A stretch of DNA of 64,000 bases from positions 62,001-126,000 of the forward strand of contig JANBPK010000816.1 in assembly GCA_027579435.1 (NCBI GenBank), read 5' to 3'. The position numbers and the translations under genes are program-made. The notes under the pieces are model-generated. The model had not been told where the DNA came from and searched no databases. It saw only the letters and a program-made list of their open reading frames with translations. Source of the DNA: Candolleomyces eurysporus (taxonomy: Eukaryota > Basidiomycota > Agaricomycetes > Agaricales > Psathyrellaceae). Of this stretch, positions 28,601 to 41,239 are shown in pieces. Every line of letters begins with the position of its first letter. The stretch's first letter is position 1.

Positions 28601-30583
28601 GTAAGTCCGTCACTTTCTTTTGTTTGGATTCGTTGTCACATCGTTCATTCAGGCGCAAGAGGACCGTTGGTGTTCGCCCACGTACACTGAATTATTACTG
28701 TGAGTAATTTCATAAATTTGCCTCAAGCTCAATTGATCTCATTGTGAACGAAATAGATTGGCTTCCGAATCACCTGCTTGTCATTCATGTCCTTCTTATG
28801 TTCTCTGCGCTCAACCCATTCGTGTTGCCGTTTGGAACGCTCTACTTCTTCGTTCAATCTGGTATGTTCCTTGCCACACTGTATCCGCGACACGTCTGAC
28901 TGCTTTCCATAGGTGTAATTAAGAATCAGTTCATCCACGTTTATGCCAAACATTATGAAGGAAACGGTCAGACGTTGCTCATACGCATGGTCCGCTACTC
29001 TTTAGACGGTCAGTTTAACCCTGGGGTCTACACGGCAAACTGCTCATCACATTCAACCAGGCCTTACCTTGACTTTGGTTGTGTTTTTGGCCTACATGGT
29101 AGTGCTGAAGAAATCGGCCAATGTTGGCGTTTGCGTGTTCTTGATCGTTTTCACCGTCCTATTCAAACTCTTGTAAGTGGCTATGGTTGATCAGTTACAA
29201 CTTTTCCCTGAGCCAAACCCTAGGATGACCCGGATGTGTCGAGCCCAGTTCGAATTGGATGACATCGCGGAAGCCGAAGTAATGTGCAAACAGACCTTTG
29301 GGCAACCCCGAGGATCCGACGTGGCTCCAGAAGATAATGAAAATGCCATCAATCAGGAAAGAAGAGGCCTTATTCAAACATCATCGCGTCGACGCGCCAT
29401 TCTCACCTGGAAGATGCCCGATTGGATCAATTTCTCGTATAGTACAATCCGCCAACGACCGAATCCCCACAAAAACCGAAGAAAGCCCATACCTTTCGAT
29501 CGGGATTTCAAGGTCTCTCCACGCACTTCTTCCGCAATGCCACAGTCACCGTCGCCAGAGGTGAACGTCTCTAGAGAGGGATTTCCCTGGCAATCCTATG
29601 ACCACTCAGCTACCGTCCCTGGTCTTCCCCGATTTATGGACGCAAGCTTACGACCTGAATCTTCGGGTCCTGTCGTTCCTCATCCGCCACCTCTCCCATG
29701 GGATGATCAAGAAACCGTGGATCTTCCATACGATAATCCATATTACACACGCCTCATTAACAACGTCCTTTGGTTGCCTCGGGATCCGGTGAATGTGCTG
29801 GACTTGGATAACACGGTTGACATGAAGCTTGCATTGACCGTGGATCCTGGTACAGGGCAAATTGGGACTTGGTTGGGATTGGTGGAACGCTCCTCCCCTG
29901 AAGAAATGATGCCAACACCCAGTCCAGTCATTCACGCCGCCAACATGTCGCCCATGACGCTGCCCGTTTCTTTCACCTCACTACCCGAAGTTGATGGAAC
30001 TGAAGAGATCGACCTGCCGCCTACGATCAGACAACGTGTTCAGGCGAACGAACGTGGAATCGAACAGACAATGCGACCGCGAAGATCGACCGTATCTCAT
30101 GCCCAATCTAGCAAGTTGGATTTGACCAGCCTGGCGTCGCACCCATTATCTGGACTCCCCCAACGGAAGCCCAGCACGCTTACACTCCAACCACCAACGC
30201 GTTCTGTGTCAGATGGAGCAACACCACCTGTACCCACGCTTCGGGCACGCTCCACTTCTGTAATGTCGACCCTACAGCTTCCTCCAAGCCTAGGTACCCC
30301 CAATTTGGGAGAGCAGGAGTCTGGGGAGAGGCCGGACGCGCATGCCCAAGCAGATCTCATTGCCGCTGTTGCGACGAATTCAAAGCTCTCGTTGGCTCCT
30401 TCAATTGGCAGGGCCGCTGGGCGAAGTCAAAATCTCTCAGCCCAACATGCCATTTTGCACGAGATTCTGGCGGAAGAGAAGCAGGCTTTGTTGGATCGGC
30501 TCCAGGAAGAACAAGCGGAGTCTTCATCATCTCCATCCACTCGGTCATGGCTGCTATCCTGGATGTTCAAGAAGTCGGATTAA
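25699..30583 (+). CDS. CSC1: CSC1/OSCA-family calcium-permeable channel (DUF221)
   Basis: Fifteen exons from the ATG at 25699 to 30583 join to about 1,378 aa. An N-terminal TM region (INQTVIGIAITVICVTG, YNGRSW) is followed by FPSPPSPTGWALSWIREVIG and a second TM group (TTFPILFPIHVEFSE, LFWITLSWMGTLIWI). A long cytosolic PHM7-type domain lies mainly in the large exon 26265-27784. The seven-TM core follows (FVKDWIVNVGVWGFTLFWLF, HPWQSEVIQSFIPTLL, FTTAMHGGFELVL, LNPFVLPFGTLYFFVQSG). A long Ser/Pro-rich tail fills the last exon. Family members are mechanosensitive or osmosensitive cation channels of the plasma membrane. The tail and the charged cytosolic insert make it longer than yeast Csc1. Confidence 0.93.
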
Positions 30584-30921
30584 CGAAATTTTTAGCACTA
30601 TAATGAGTGCGATGTTCTATTTTTATCTACATCTACCCTTGATACCCTCGGGCCACTAATATTCTCTCAGACTCTACCTTGCATTTTGTATCATATAGCA
30701 TCCACGCAACCTCATGACCCTAATGACTGACTATACTCTACATCCGGATGTCTGGAAGAATTCAATTATAGCTATTTATCCGAGCCGAGCTTTTTCCCTT
30801 CAGGCGTATTCGATGCGATGGTTGACCGACAATTTCTGAAGGTGAGTGTTCCGTGGAATACATAAAGGTCCTGGAGCTAGGCAATGTAGTCCTGGACGAC
30901 GAGGTTCACACCATTGTTACC
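30584..30921. promoter_or_regulatory. Promoter of the GH131 gene and CSC1 3' end
   Basis: This 338-bp stretch lies between two plus-strand genes. AT-rich sequence around 30760-30790 (TTCAATTATAGCTATTTATC) is a possible core promoter. No further gene is seen. Confidence 0.4.
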
Positions 30922-32278
30922 ATGCTCGGACTATCCTGGCTCCTCCTTTCTTTGCTGGCGGCTACGGCCCACGCAGGTACCGTTGTTTGGAGTGGAAGCT
31001 TCAACAACTTCACCAGCTCTGCCGACTTCGACAAATGTGAGTCCCCTGTTCGTCTGGACAGTTGACTTGAAACTGATCTCGCAACGTGCTTAAGGGTCAT
31101 GGTCTAACCAGGTCGAGCCTTACCAATGGGTATGTAGTCCTCATATCTCCGTGCCGACCTCGGGTCTCACATTGAACTTTACAGTACATTCACGGCAGCC
31201 AGCCTACGTCTCGTTACCTGGCTTTGGACGCCGCCTACAAGAATCCCGCCCACACCTCTGAGCTGAGGGGTTTGAAACTCACGATCGATACTACCGCGAC
31301 CTGGAATTCGCAGATGCAGAGAGCCGAGCTCATCCCTCAGACCACCGCCAACTTGGGATCTGGCAACCTCTTCTATCACTTCTCTGTCAAGAGGACTAAC
31401 ACCAATCCCCCGGACGTAAGTGGGCGAGTAATCTTCTCCGTGAACACAGTCCTGATTCATTTAAAATCGTTAGCCATCTCTCGAGCATCAAGTCATGTTC
31501 TTCGAGAGTCACTTCACTGAGGTATGTACAAGTTACCAAGTGGCCTCGTAATCTACTAATTCTTCTTTGCAGCTGAAATACGGTGTCGGTTCCAACCCCG
31601 GCAACCTTGTATGGATGATTGGAGGTCAAGAGAAATGGGGCACTCCCTTCACTGCTGATACTTGGTTCAACTTCGCCTACGATATCGACGTACGTTCCTT
31701 TCACAAAGAACTACAAACAAAATTCTGCTCACAAGTCATGCCAATATTCATAGTTCGGCGCAAGGACCGTTGGCCTCTGGGCATCCACTGGGTCCAACCC
31801 TCTCGCTCGTGTTGTTGCCAACCAGGCTGCTAGCACCTCCACGGACTCCAAAGACTTCCACGTCGGTGTGCTCCGAATTGTGAACAGGAATCCTCCCGAG
31901 GACTGGTACTTCAGCAATGTCTACATCGAAAGGGGCCCCATCACCACCGCACAAGGCAGTGGCTCCTCGAATCCCGGAACCACTACCACGTCTACTACCC
32001 CTACCACGACGACGACGACGACAACTGTTACAACACCTACTGTTCCCGCTGGTCCTCAGCAGTCCCTCTATGGTCAATGCGGAGGTAAGCTTGGCTCTGT
32101 CTCCTTGCAAAGTGGTATCAAGAAATTCATATCATGTTAGGTACTGGTTGGACCGGTCCCACTGTCTGTGCGCCTCCGGCTACCTGCGTAGCTGTCGCAG
32201 CCCCATTCTACTCTCAGGTACGTTTTACCAATTTCGAAAGTGATCATCGTCTTCTGACTCTTGGTATAGTGCCAGTAA
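30922..32278 (+). CDS. Secreted GH131 glycoside hydrolase with C-terminal CBM1
   Basis: Eight exons (30922-31036, 31095-31129, 31185-31415, 31474-31521, 31573-31689, 31754-32084, 32141-32217, 32270-32278) join to 320 aa. Residues 1-18 (MLGLSWLLLSLLAATAHA) are a clear signal peptide. The catalytic part shows GH131 features: WSGSFNNFTSSADFDKWSWS, VEPYQWYIHGSQPTSRYLAL, QMQRAELIP and HQVMFFESHFTE. A Thr-rich linker leads to a carbohydrate-binding module, QSLYGQCGGTGWTGPTVCAP, ending FYSQCQ. The last exon is only nine bases (Cys, Gln, stop). GH131 enzymes cut beta-1,3, beta-1,4 and beta-1,6 glucans; the CBM1 points to plant cell walls. The gene faces the superoxide dismutase gene tail to tail, 180 bp apart. 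Confidence 0.93.
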
Positions 32279-32458
32279 GGTCAAGCGTTCGCGGGTGTAA
32301 TGATTGTATCGATGACTCCAACGACATCATGTACTATCTTGTGAAGAAAACATATTCCGCTTTGTCGACTAACATGCGAGCTTCAAAGAAAGGGAATTCA
32401 CGCAATACCTACATACGAAATGATCAGCCTACACTCTCGTTACTGAGGAAAAAGTTAA

Positions 32459-33304
32459 CTAACCGATCACACCACAGGCAGCCCGTCCACCTGCATTGCC
32501 TGTTTTCAAAGAATCTTCACTGTCACCTCTTCCCAAATCATCGGTTCCCTAAAGTGAAGACTTGGGTGAGCTAAATGTCGGAACAATGAGCTAGCTACCT
32601 TACCGTATGAATGACTGCTGTGCGCCTTCATTGCGCCAAGAAAGAGAGTCAGCTCGAAAAACTCAATGTCAGAAGCAACGAAGAAGGGTCAAACTAACCC
32701 GATAATACTAAGCGGGCCGTTCAGAGAAATGATGGAGTCCTCGAACGAGAAGTCGGCCTCCCCTGCTTCGTCGGATTTGACGTTCCCAAGATCGCCAACA
32801 TGACGCTCTGCGTCCGAGGGTGCACCGTGGTTTTTGCCGAACGGGTTGAAGTGGGGACCGGCGGATGCGCATCCGTCCGTTATGTTACCCAGTTGGCTGT
32901 AATTGCCAATTGCGAAAGGTGAGGCAATTGTTTGAATAGGTAGCTGAAGACGGGTATAATCCGAGAGATAACGCACTGGATGTGGAAGCCCCTTAGTGCG
33001 TTTGGACTTAGGTTTTTCAAATTTCCTGATACTTTCACAGGCCCATCCTTGGAGGACTGTTCGAAGTAGACTACCCCAGTAACCGATCCTTCCCCCTGCA
33101 AATACACAACACCCTGCACGAAAGAGACATTAGCATGGGTCTTCAGTGACCGACCAAATAACACACCTTCGTGGTTATGGGAGGCGAACTACCTCTCAGA
33201 AATACAGAATATACAAAGATCAGAGAGACACAGAAAGCAAAAAGCGACAGAAGCAAGGGCCTTGGTTGTTTGTTCTGTCTTCCCGAGTAAGAACTGGTAT
33301 CCAT
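32459..33304 (-). CDS. Cu/Zn superoxide dismutase with N-terminal membrane anchor
   Basis: Five exons (33167-33304, 32977-33113, 32699-32896, 32604-32625, 32459-32548) join to 194 aa. Residues 17-36 form one strong hydrophobic segment after a basic, Pro-containing start (RQNKQPRP), so the enzyme is either a signal-anchored membrane protein or secreted. The SOD core is complete: GFHIHQLGN supplies two copper His, [14 protein letters not shown] and [10 protein letters not shown] supply the bridging and zinc ligands, and AVIHTGTDDLG a further copper His. The active-site Arg is in [10 protein letters not shown]. Both disulphide Cys (DGCASAG, AACGVIG) are present. It ends directly at CGVIG, a little shorter than cytosolic SOD1. 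It should dismutate superoxide outside the cytosol. Exon 4 is only 22 nt. Confidence 0.92.
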
Positions 33305-34355
33305 ATTACGAGGTAAACAAGAGTGGAAAAAGGCCTCGACGCAGCCCAATGGTCAAGTGGTCCTGGTGGTAGAAGGGAGCGAGGTAATCAATTGCCTCAA
33401 TCTCGAGTCGCCATGACATAAGGGAACTTGCGCGGGGATGAAGCCGAGTCCGTGCGTCATGATGAAGGTTCGCGTGAGACTATCACCAAAGCACACCACC
33501 ATCTGTTTCCCACTGAATTGAGTTGAATCAAAAAGGTTTCTCCTGGCTCTTTGAATGAATGGCCACAGACAAAAATCTACCAACAGTTCTTGCAAGGAGT
33601 GAGCGGTATGATGGGCGCTTAGATATCAATATCGGATCGGGGGACTTTTAATGGACTGACGGGAACGTCGCCGCCAAGCGCCCTCAGCAGCAATGTCGAG
33701 GTACTCACGACCTTCCGTATACGCCCTGCTGGGTCCCCAATTCTCCGTCCCTATCGGTGCGGTGGGCTTCCAATGCAATTAATCGAGTTCGGTCCTATTC
33801 CAGAGTCACCAACCCCCTGGGGTGCGAGCTGCGGACTCTCGCTCTGTCGGTTTTATGGCACACAATATAACTGAGTTGAGGCATTTGCCTCCGTTCGCTT
33901 GCGCCACTTGGTCTTACTAACTGGGCCCACAGCCGCATCGTGGCCAAACACACCCCCCCNAGAAGCCACTGACGTTTTCTAAAGGAGACAGGAAGAATGA
34001 TCATAAGTCGTACACGAGGCCAGGTTCGATCCGAGCGTAGAGAAGAGAGACTGCGAGAGGGAGGCTATACCCCCAAAAACTACGGAAGTGACATAAAGGA
34101 TAAATATACGGTCTAACTGTCCTCATTACTTTTTGCAACGGTAAGCACTGAACGAGAGACGGAGAAATAAAAAAAAAAAGTCGGAATGATTGATATAAAA
34201 TGGGGAAAATTACACCAGCTGCTGCTGCGGAGGAGCGGAATCAACAGTCAAGCTTCACATCAATCCAGGCCCTACTAAACCAAAAACACACACGGAGGAA
34301 CTGACTGCTCTGTAAGAAAAGGAGGGTAAACGAGGGGTCATCACGGACGACAGAA
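33305..34355. other. Spacer SOD / VAP
   Basis: About 1.05 kb holding the SOD promoter, a possible esterase relic at about 33420-33502, one N at 33960 after a C run, and the 3' region of the VAP gene with an A run at 34172. A segment GGTTCGATCC at 34024 looks like a tRNA B box but has no matching A box. No intact gene is seen. Confidence 0.45.
33420..33502 (-). pseudogene. Possible relic of a GDSL/SGNH esterase N-terminus
   Basis: A short minus-strand frame reads MVVCFGDSLT followed by THGLGFIPAQ. The GDSL block with a downstream Gly-rich segment resembles the start of isoamyl-acetate-hydrolase-like SGNH esterases. The following conserved region of that family was not found in any frame, so only a fragment remains if the match is real. 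Chance similarity of a short motif is a serious alternative. Confidence 0.25.
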
Positions 34356-35761
34356 TCAGAAGAAGATATATGTCATGAAGAACACCGCAAACGAGATAGC
34401 GACGACGAGATTCAGAGGCACACCATCCTGCTGATAATTATGCCCATCATCCACAACGGTATTCACGTCGGTCTCGGCCACGCTGCCAGCATCTGAATGC
34501 CGTCTTCTGCTGCGAACCTCGGACACGGGAGGTGGCTGGGTGAACTTGACAGCGAGCTCGTTCTGGAGTCGCTCGATCTCGGCCTTCAACAGCTTGTTCT
34601 CAGACACGAGCTGTGGGTTGACAGGGTTCTCCTTGTGAATGATAACGGGGGGNTGGCGCNGCGCCGGTGTTGGTTCAGAGTAACGAGGAGCAGGTCTGCG
34701 CTCTTCACGTGGTGGAGAAACATACTCGACGACTGGGGGCGTCACGATGACTGGCACTGGAGCTGGTTCCGGTGCGGGTGTCGGGACGGGAATCGGCATG
34801 GGGGGAGGAGGCGTCGGCGAGCGGTAAGCGGGCTCCTGCACAGCAGGAGGTTCCTCTTCAGCCGGGAGTTCGATATCTTGCTGCGACTCGTCTTGCGCAA
34901 AGCTGACCTCTGGAGGCGTGGGAGGTCGTGGGATATCAACTTCCGACTGGTCCGCAGGCGGAGCCATGAATGCGCTGGGTATGGGCCCGTGTCCATTGCC
35001 ATTGGGCTGTGGGAGAACGGTATCGTAGGGATTCTAGAGAAAATTGAGTACAGTGCTGCGACGGCGAGCGAACCCAGACACTCACCGGGTCGTTCGGGCC
35101 CAACGTCGAGGGGTTCGGGTGCGCAGCTTCATCTTCCTCCTCCAGAGTCTGCCCTTCCGCAGGCAGGTACGTCACACGCAGCTTCTGTTGGTGAACCCGT
35201 CCTTCTTCGTTGGTGTCAGTCGAGGCCCACTGTAAAAGATAAGGATAAGGAAGACAGAACAGCATGTGGAGGTTCAGGCGCTACGCACGATTTCCTGCAG
35301 CGACATGGATTCCTTGTCCGGTGTGATAACTGTGCTTTGAATCAAGAACTTGTCCTTGCATTTCGCATTCAGGGGTGGTTCCTCCTTCATAGCTTGAAGC
35401 ATAACTGTCCGAACATCAGGACACGCTGTTGGCAGCGGGCGGAGAATGATGACGCACCAGAAACCTCCAGGCTATCCCCTGGTTCCACTCGCCCAGAATT
35501 CGGTCGAACGCAGTACAGCTGCGCACGAGACAGTCAGCAAAGAGCGTCTGGCGCCAGGATGGCCGCAAAAAACTACCTTTGGAGCGGTCGTCTTGACCTT
35601 GAAGGCGATGGGTTGGGCATTGTTGTTCGTGATAGTCAGAGAGCGCTTCACGAGCTGGGTCAGGGGTCCTAGAGCGCACGGTGAGCGTGGAGACCGTCAT
35701 GAGTGGAGAGACACATACTCCTGAAGCCGAGAGCACTGCTGGGTGTTAGGGATACAGACAT
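34356..35761 (-). CDS. SCS2: VAP/Scs2-type ER membrane contact protein (MSP domain)
   Basis: Several short exons from the ATG at 35761 (MSVSLTPSSALGFR) lead into one long last exon ending at 34356; about 375 aa. The MSP domain is clear: PLTQLVKRSLTITNNNAQPI, AFKVKTTAPKLYCVRPNSGR, VEPGDSLEVSVLLQAMKEEP, KCKDKFLIQSTVI. A long Pro/Glu-rich linker, a short coiled coil (ENKLLKAEIERLQNEL) and a C-terminal tail anchor (LNLVVAISFAVFFMTYIFF) follow. It should sit in the ER membrane and bind FFAT-motif partners such as lipid-transfer proteins. Two N bases (34653 and 34660) fall in the linker; counting them as bases keeps the frame. The linker length and Pro content exceed those of yeast Scs2. Confidence 0.92.
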
Positions 35762-36242
35762 TTTGGCGCGGGAGAGTGCAGAGTAGAGGGAGAGATGTGT
35801 TGGAGGGTTCGGTGGGGTGGCCACGTGGTCTCGCCCTTGATTGATCCCACCCTGCGAAACAGAGGCAAACTGTACATGGCTCGGCATGGCAGTTAGGAGC
35901 GTCTCCATTGAACCCATGCTTGACTGCATCTTGGCTATTCAGAGCAGAGCTGTGGTGAATGCGTAATGCGGGGAGAGTTCGGTCGCAGTTTAGGAATCCT
36001 GGTTTCCAGCAAGTAACTCCAAGCATGACTATATATTGAGGTCTCCAAACTCCTCGTGGTACATGCGTGTCTAGATATTATAATGATTGTATTAAGAACG
36101 GGGTGGGTATGAAACGAAAATCCTGCAAATGCGATAACGTAATGCGATGAGGATAGCTATCCGGACTGGAATGGTCATTATATACGTTCCAAGATACCAA
36201 GATGTAGAAGAAAATAAATTCGTTAAATGAGAGTTCTTTTTT
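35762..36242. other. Spacer VAP / ABC transporter
   Basis: This 481-bp stretch lies between two minus-strand genes, so it holds the VAP promoter and the ABC gene 3' end. The part near 36050-36240 is AT-rich. No gene is seen. Confidence 0.45.
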
Positions 36243-39200
36243 CTATGCCTTGCTCAAAGCCTGTAGCTGCACGTATTCGTAGTAATCTCCGCGCTTGGCA
36301 ATGAGCTGATCGTGCGTGCCAGATTCGCTAACAACACCGTCCTTGACGAAGTAACTGCATAGAAAAACGCGGTCAGCCACGAGTTTATCACTTTCCAGGG
36401 CCTCTTCACTCACATGGTGTCCGCATTCTGGATGGTCGACAATCTATGGGCAATGGCAATCGTAGTACGTCCCTTCGCCGCCTGGTCAAGAGCTGCCTGC
36501 ACGACTTTCTCGGAATTGGAATCAAGCGCCGAGGTAGCCTAGTAAAGAAACCTCAGATTAGATCCTGAAACGCGACGAAGCGAATCGTCACAGAAGCATA
36601 CCTCATCTAAAAGTAGAACCTTGGGGTTGCGAAGCAAAGCACGGGCAATGGCGATACGTTCTGTTGGAAACGCGTTAGTAGCCGTGCATATCACGAAATG
36701 AAATCACTTACGTTTCTGACCACCGGAGAGCTGCGAACCCTTGCCACCGACTTCAGTGTCAAATCCTCTGCAGATGTGAATTAGATTAAATGTCAACGAC
36801 AAGTTAAGCGATCCGTCAACTTACTGAGGCAGTGATTGGATGAACTCGAGAATGTTGGCATTGCGGCATACGTCCTCAATCTCTTCCTGGGTAACCTCAG
36901 ACTCGGGTTTGGTGGCGCCGAGCAAGATGTTGAAACGAATAGTGCCGGCATAGAGGGTAGGTTCCTGTGACACCAAGGCGATATGCTTGCGGTAATCCTG
37001 AATGTTGAGCTCATTGATCTTCTCGCCGTCGATGTAGATGTCACCAGCGAGGGGGTCGTAGAATCGTTCGATCAATTGGATACTGAACGGACAATGTGAT
37101 CAGCTCCTCCATCACTGCGACGGTAAGATATGTAGGGTACTCACACAGTACTCTTGCCCGAACCACTGGCACCGACGAGGGCGATATACGTTCCGGGCTT
37201 AACCTCAAATGAGAGTCCACGCAGCACACGCACACCAGGCCGAGTTGGGTACCTGAAATGGATGTTGTCGAAGCGAATGTGGCCCTTGACCTTCTCGTGC
37301 TCCAACTGCCTCCCGGCATCAGACTCGGCGTCAATTTCCGGGGTGGAATCGAGCAGTTTGATAATGTCAGAGCCGGCGCCCTGTGCTGACGACATGTCGG
37401 GGACAAACATGAACACGTTTCCAGCTTGAATGGCACCAAAGGTTGTGCTCTAATGAAAAACATGAGGATGGCGTTCAGTGATATACCGGAATGATAACGC
37501 ACCATGAGGCCGATGAAGAACTGGAATGTGCCAGCTTCGAAACTCGAAACAAGTCGGGAGCCGTACCAGAAAACGAGAGCGATAACGAAGAACACCATTG
37601 CTTGTGACAGGGAGTACAGCCCATTGCTCCAAATAGCAGACCTGTTGGATCTCTGGAGAGGACCTTCGAGAGACTTGCTGTAGAGGCGCAGGCAATCGTC
37701 TTCACGGGTAAGGGAGGCGACGGTACGGATGGAGCCAGCGGCTTCACAAGCCAATTGAGCAGATTCTTCGTGAGCCTTCTTGTTTGCTTGATCCTTCAAA
37801 ACGACGACGCGCTGTAAAGAGCAACTTAGTCCAACTGAAACTTCAGACTTGACCTTGGCAAACTCACCAGACGAATGTAACCGGCAGAAATGACGACAGG
37901 AGTGCAGGCGATTCCGACGAGACCCAACTTCCAGATGAACACAAGACCGAGGATCGAACCAGAGATGACAGTTGCAATGGACTGAACAATGGCACCGAGA
38001 GTGACACCAGCAAGACCGTTGACCTTCTGGGGGTTGTCGCTCAGCTTGGCGGTAAGGGCACCAGTCTACGAGGGCATTGTCAGCTCCAACCAACTCGGCT
38101 TAAAAATGCGACGACAACTTACGCTATTCTCTTCCCTGTCAAAGTACTCGACTAGATTGAGAGAGTTAGTCCAATGCTACTGCACGCAACGTTTGAAAAG
38201 ATGCTCACTGTCTTGACGCAGGATAGCTTTGAAGCTCAGAGCACGAAGACGAGAAGTGAGGATACCGGCAGCGGCAGAATAGAGCCAATTCTGAACTCCA
38301 ATGGAAATCGCAGAGGCAATGGCAATGATGAAGAGCCACAAAGCGGTACGGTTGCCTTCGTGCTGGCGTTCTGCGGCAGTCCGCTTCTCGAACCCTTCGA
38401 TACCCTTTGCAAAGACGACACCAAAGGCGGGGTAGACAAGTCCGGTAACTAGAAGCGGGTTTAGCTAAAGTTGTGGCACATGAAACTCTGAAACTCACGA
38501 ATAGCGGCGATGGAACCAAAGAGATACTTAGGCCATTGATCCTTGATGAGCACACCCATACGCTTGAAGAGGTAGGGAAGACTATGATCCTTGTCCTCCT
38601 TGCCCTCGGCGTCAGCCTTGCGTTTCTCGATGATCTCACTAGCCAGGGAACGTTGGGTGTTGCTACGACCGAGGGGAACCTCTTCGCGGGCCAATTTCTC
38701 CATATCCTTCTCTTCGCCAGCATCTGATCCGTCGTCAGAGCCGTCAATATCGATAGCGTCCTGGGTTTCCCTGAGTTTCTGGGATTGCACAAGGCGGGCG
38801 TATGCGCCGTCCTTCGCCAAGAGGTCGCTGTGTGTGCCGGCCTCGAGGACGAGACCGTTACCCATGACATAGATAATATCGGCATCCTTGATGGTGGAAA
38901 GTCGGTGAGCGATGGTGATCGTGGTACGACCTGTATCATGATCGGGTTAAACAAACAAGTTACATAACAAGTCAAACATCCTTACCGGCAGCAGCTTTAT
39001 CGAGGGCGTCCTGTACGATTCCTTCAGACTGGGTATCGAGGGCACTGGTCGCTTCGTCCAACAGCAAGATCTTGGGATCAGATACAATAGCGCGGGCAAT
39101 GGCGATACGTTGCTTCTGTCCGCCCGAAAGCAAGAAACCACGTTCACCGACCATGGTGTCGTAACCGTTAGGCAACTTGCTGATAAACCCGTCTGCGTTG

Positions 39201-41239
39201 GCCTTGATACACGCGTCCTTGATCAATTCGAACTTTTTCTCTTCAGGAGCGTTTTCCCATTGGGTGTTGATGAGACCATGAGCGACGTTCTCTTTGATCG
39301 TAGTGGCGAACAAGATGGGTTCCTGAGACACCAAACCAATCTGCGAACGGAGCCACTTGAGGTTGAGATCCTTGAGGTTCACGCCGTCGAGCTGAACAGC
39401 ACCCTCGACAGGATCGTAGAACCGTTCGACAAGAGACACGATGGTGGATTTTCCGGAACCAGAAGCGCCGACGAGTGCTGCGGTTTTCCCTGCTTCGAAG
39501 TTGATCGATAGACCCTTGACAACCTGAACGGAAGGACGCGAGGGATAGTGGAATTTGACATCTCGGAGGGTGATTTCTCCGCGAACTTCGGTAGGCTTGG
39601 ATCCTCCCTCATTGGCCGAGTCGATATCAGGGACGCGATCAATGGTTTGATAGAGCTTCGCCGCAGCACCACGACCATGCGTGACAGCTATCGAATTTAT
39701 TTTAGAAGAAGTCACTCGGAACTGAAAGTGGGTCTAAAATACCTTGCATTTCTGGAGCAAGCATCGCCAAAGAGAATGAACCGATGAGAATAGCGAGCAA
39801 AACATTGACGATTGTGCCAGAATCAGCTGGAAGCGGGGGTTAAACCAAGTCGTTTGTATTGACAACCAGCGCTCACCTTGTCCCCTGTTGAGCAAAGTAG
39901 TTCCAAAGTTGAAAGCTGTAAAGAGTGTTAGTACGGCGCGCTAATTGAAGTGGGGCAGGTTCTCATACCAAGACCGTATGCTCCATAGATAACAAAGAAG
40001 AAAGAAGCAAGTCCTCCACCATGCCAGACGGCTGCCTTCATGTCAACCTCGAGAGACTTGTTGATGTGACCATTGTAGAGTCCCGAGAGCGTGCTTTGAG
40101 TGCCGAATGCTTGAGCTGTGCGAATCGTTGAAATGACTTCTTCAGCCAGACTTCCACCCTCTGCCACATGCTTCAGTGATAGTCTATGAAACCGGGGTTA
40201 ATTTTTGTTTCATGAATGAAAAGTGCAGGCAGACTCACTGCATGTATTGAGAGATGAATTTGTTCATGATGCCACCGGTAATTGCAATGCAAGGGAACAT
40301 GGAAGTCAGCGCAAGGGCAAGCCGCCACGATCGAATGTAGGCAAGAATGAAACCGCAGAAGAAAGCACCCAAGAACGTGACGATCAAGGCGACTTTCTCT
40401 GAGATTCCTTGCTGGACCAAATCTGCGGGGGAGATTATTAGCGGAAAATTAATGAGACAAGAAATGAACGCGTACGAGTGTCGGTTTGAATGCGCGTTGC
40501 AACCTCTCCAGCACCGACATTGTCAAAGAACGCAATATCCTGACGAAGAACAGCCTTCAGGTATCGTTCTCGGACGCGTTTGGCGTTGACCTCTCCCGTG
40601 TAGACCCAGATGTACATGTAAGTGTATGTGCAGACGAACATGCCAATACCTAAAAGGGCTCAGCAACGGCACGACCAACAGCGGAAACAGATAAATACCG
40701 ATATAAACCAAGTAACTTGCATCGAGTGCAGCCGTGCGACGGAAACTGGCAGCAGCTTCAGGAATGAGTGCTGCTGCGGCTGCATCCCCGCTTTGGGCCT
40801 TCCCGACGACGGTTCCAAAGTTGACGAATTCCTGAGTGAGATTGCCGAACAGAAGAGACATTAAAGGCTGGGAAACAGAGGTTAGCTGCGGTGCAGTTGG
40901 TAAACACGAGGGCATACCTGGGCAGCGCCAGCGGCGGCGGCGGCGACCAAGCCAATGGCGTCGATGAAAAGCTCGAAAGGTGTTGAGAACCTGGCGTCTG
41001 CTTAGAATACATTGAACGGTGAGAACGGCGCAGACGTACCTAAACAGCTGGGTGAAAGACACGGGAGGAACCTCATTTTCTACGGCCTTGACCTCGGTGG
41101 TGGTGGAGTCGTCAGAGGCAGAGGCCTTTTCAGAGTCTGGTTGGGTCTTAGCGGGCTTGTCACGACCAAACAGCCCCTTGGACTTGGGTGCATCGGTGAC
41201 GACGGTGGCCTTTTCGTCTGTACTACTTGGCCTGGACAT
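36243..41239 (-). CDS. Full-size ABCB-type (MDR/P-glycoprotein-like) transporter
   Basis: A multi-exon gene from the ATG at 41239 ([20 protein letters not shown]) to the stop at 36243, coding for roughly 1,300 aa. The order is TMD1-NBD1-TMD2-NBD2. NBD1 (about 38.8-39.7 kb) has Walker [10 protein letters not shown], signature [15 protein letters not shown] and Walker [16 protein letters not shown]2 (about 36.2-37.4 kb) has [25 protein letters not shown] and [12 protein letters not shown] with the His switch IAIAHRLST. Both sites appear catalytically complete. TMD1 contains [11 protein letters not shown] and TMD2 [16 protein letters not shown], typical of ABCB exporters. A charged linker ([19 protein letters not shown]) joins the halves. 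Likely a plasma-membrane drug or lipid exporter; substrate unknown. A Ste6-like pheromone exporter is a less likely alternative. Confidence 0.95.

Noticed and set aside
34020..34040. GGTTCGATCC resembling a tRNA B box
   Set aside because: No A box, acceptor pairing or cloverleaf could be built from the flanking bases. A similar segment at 61183 fails in the same way.
34497..35672. Plus-strand open frame of 391 codons opposite the VAP gene
   Set aside because: It crosses the introns of the minus-strand gene and has no domain; the minus strand has a clear MSP domain.
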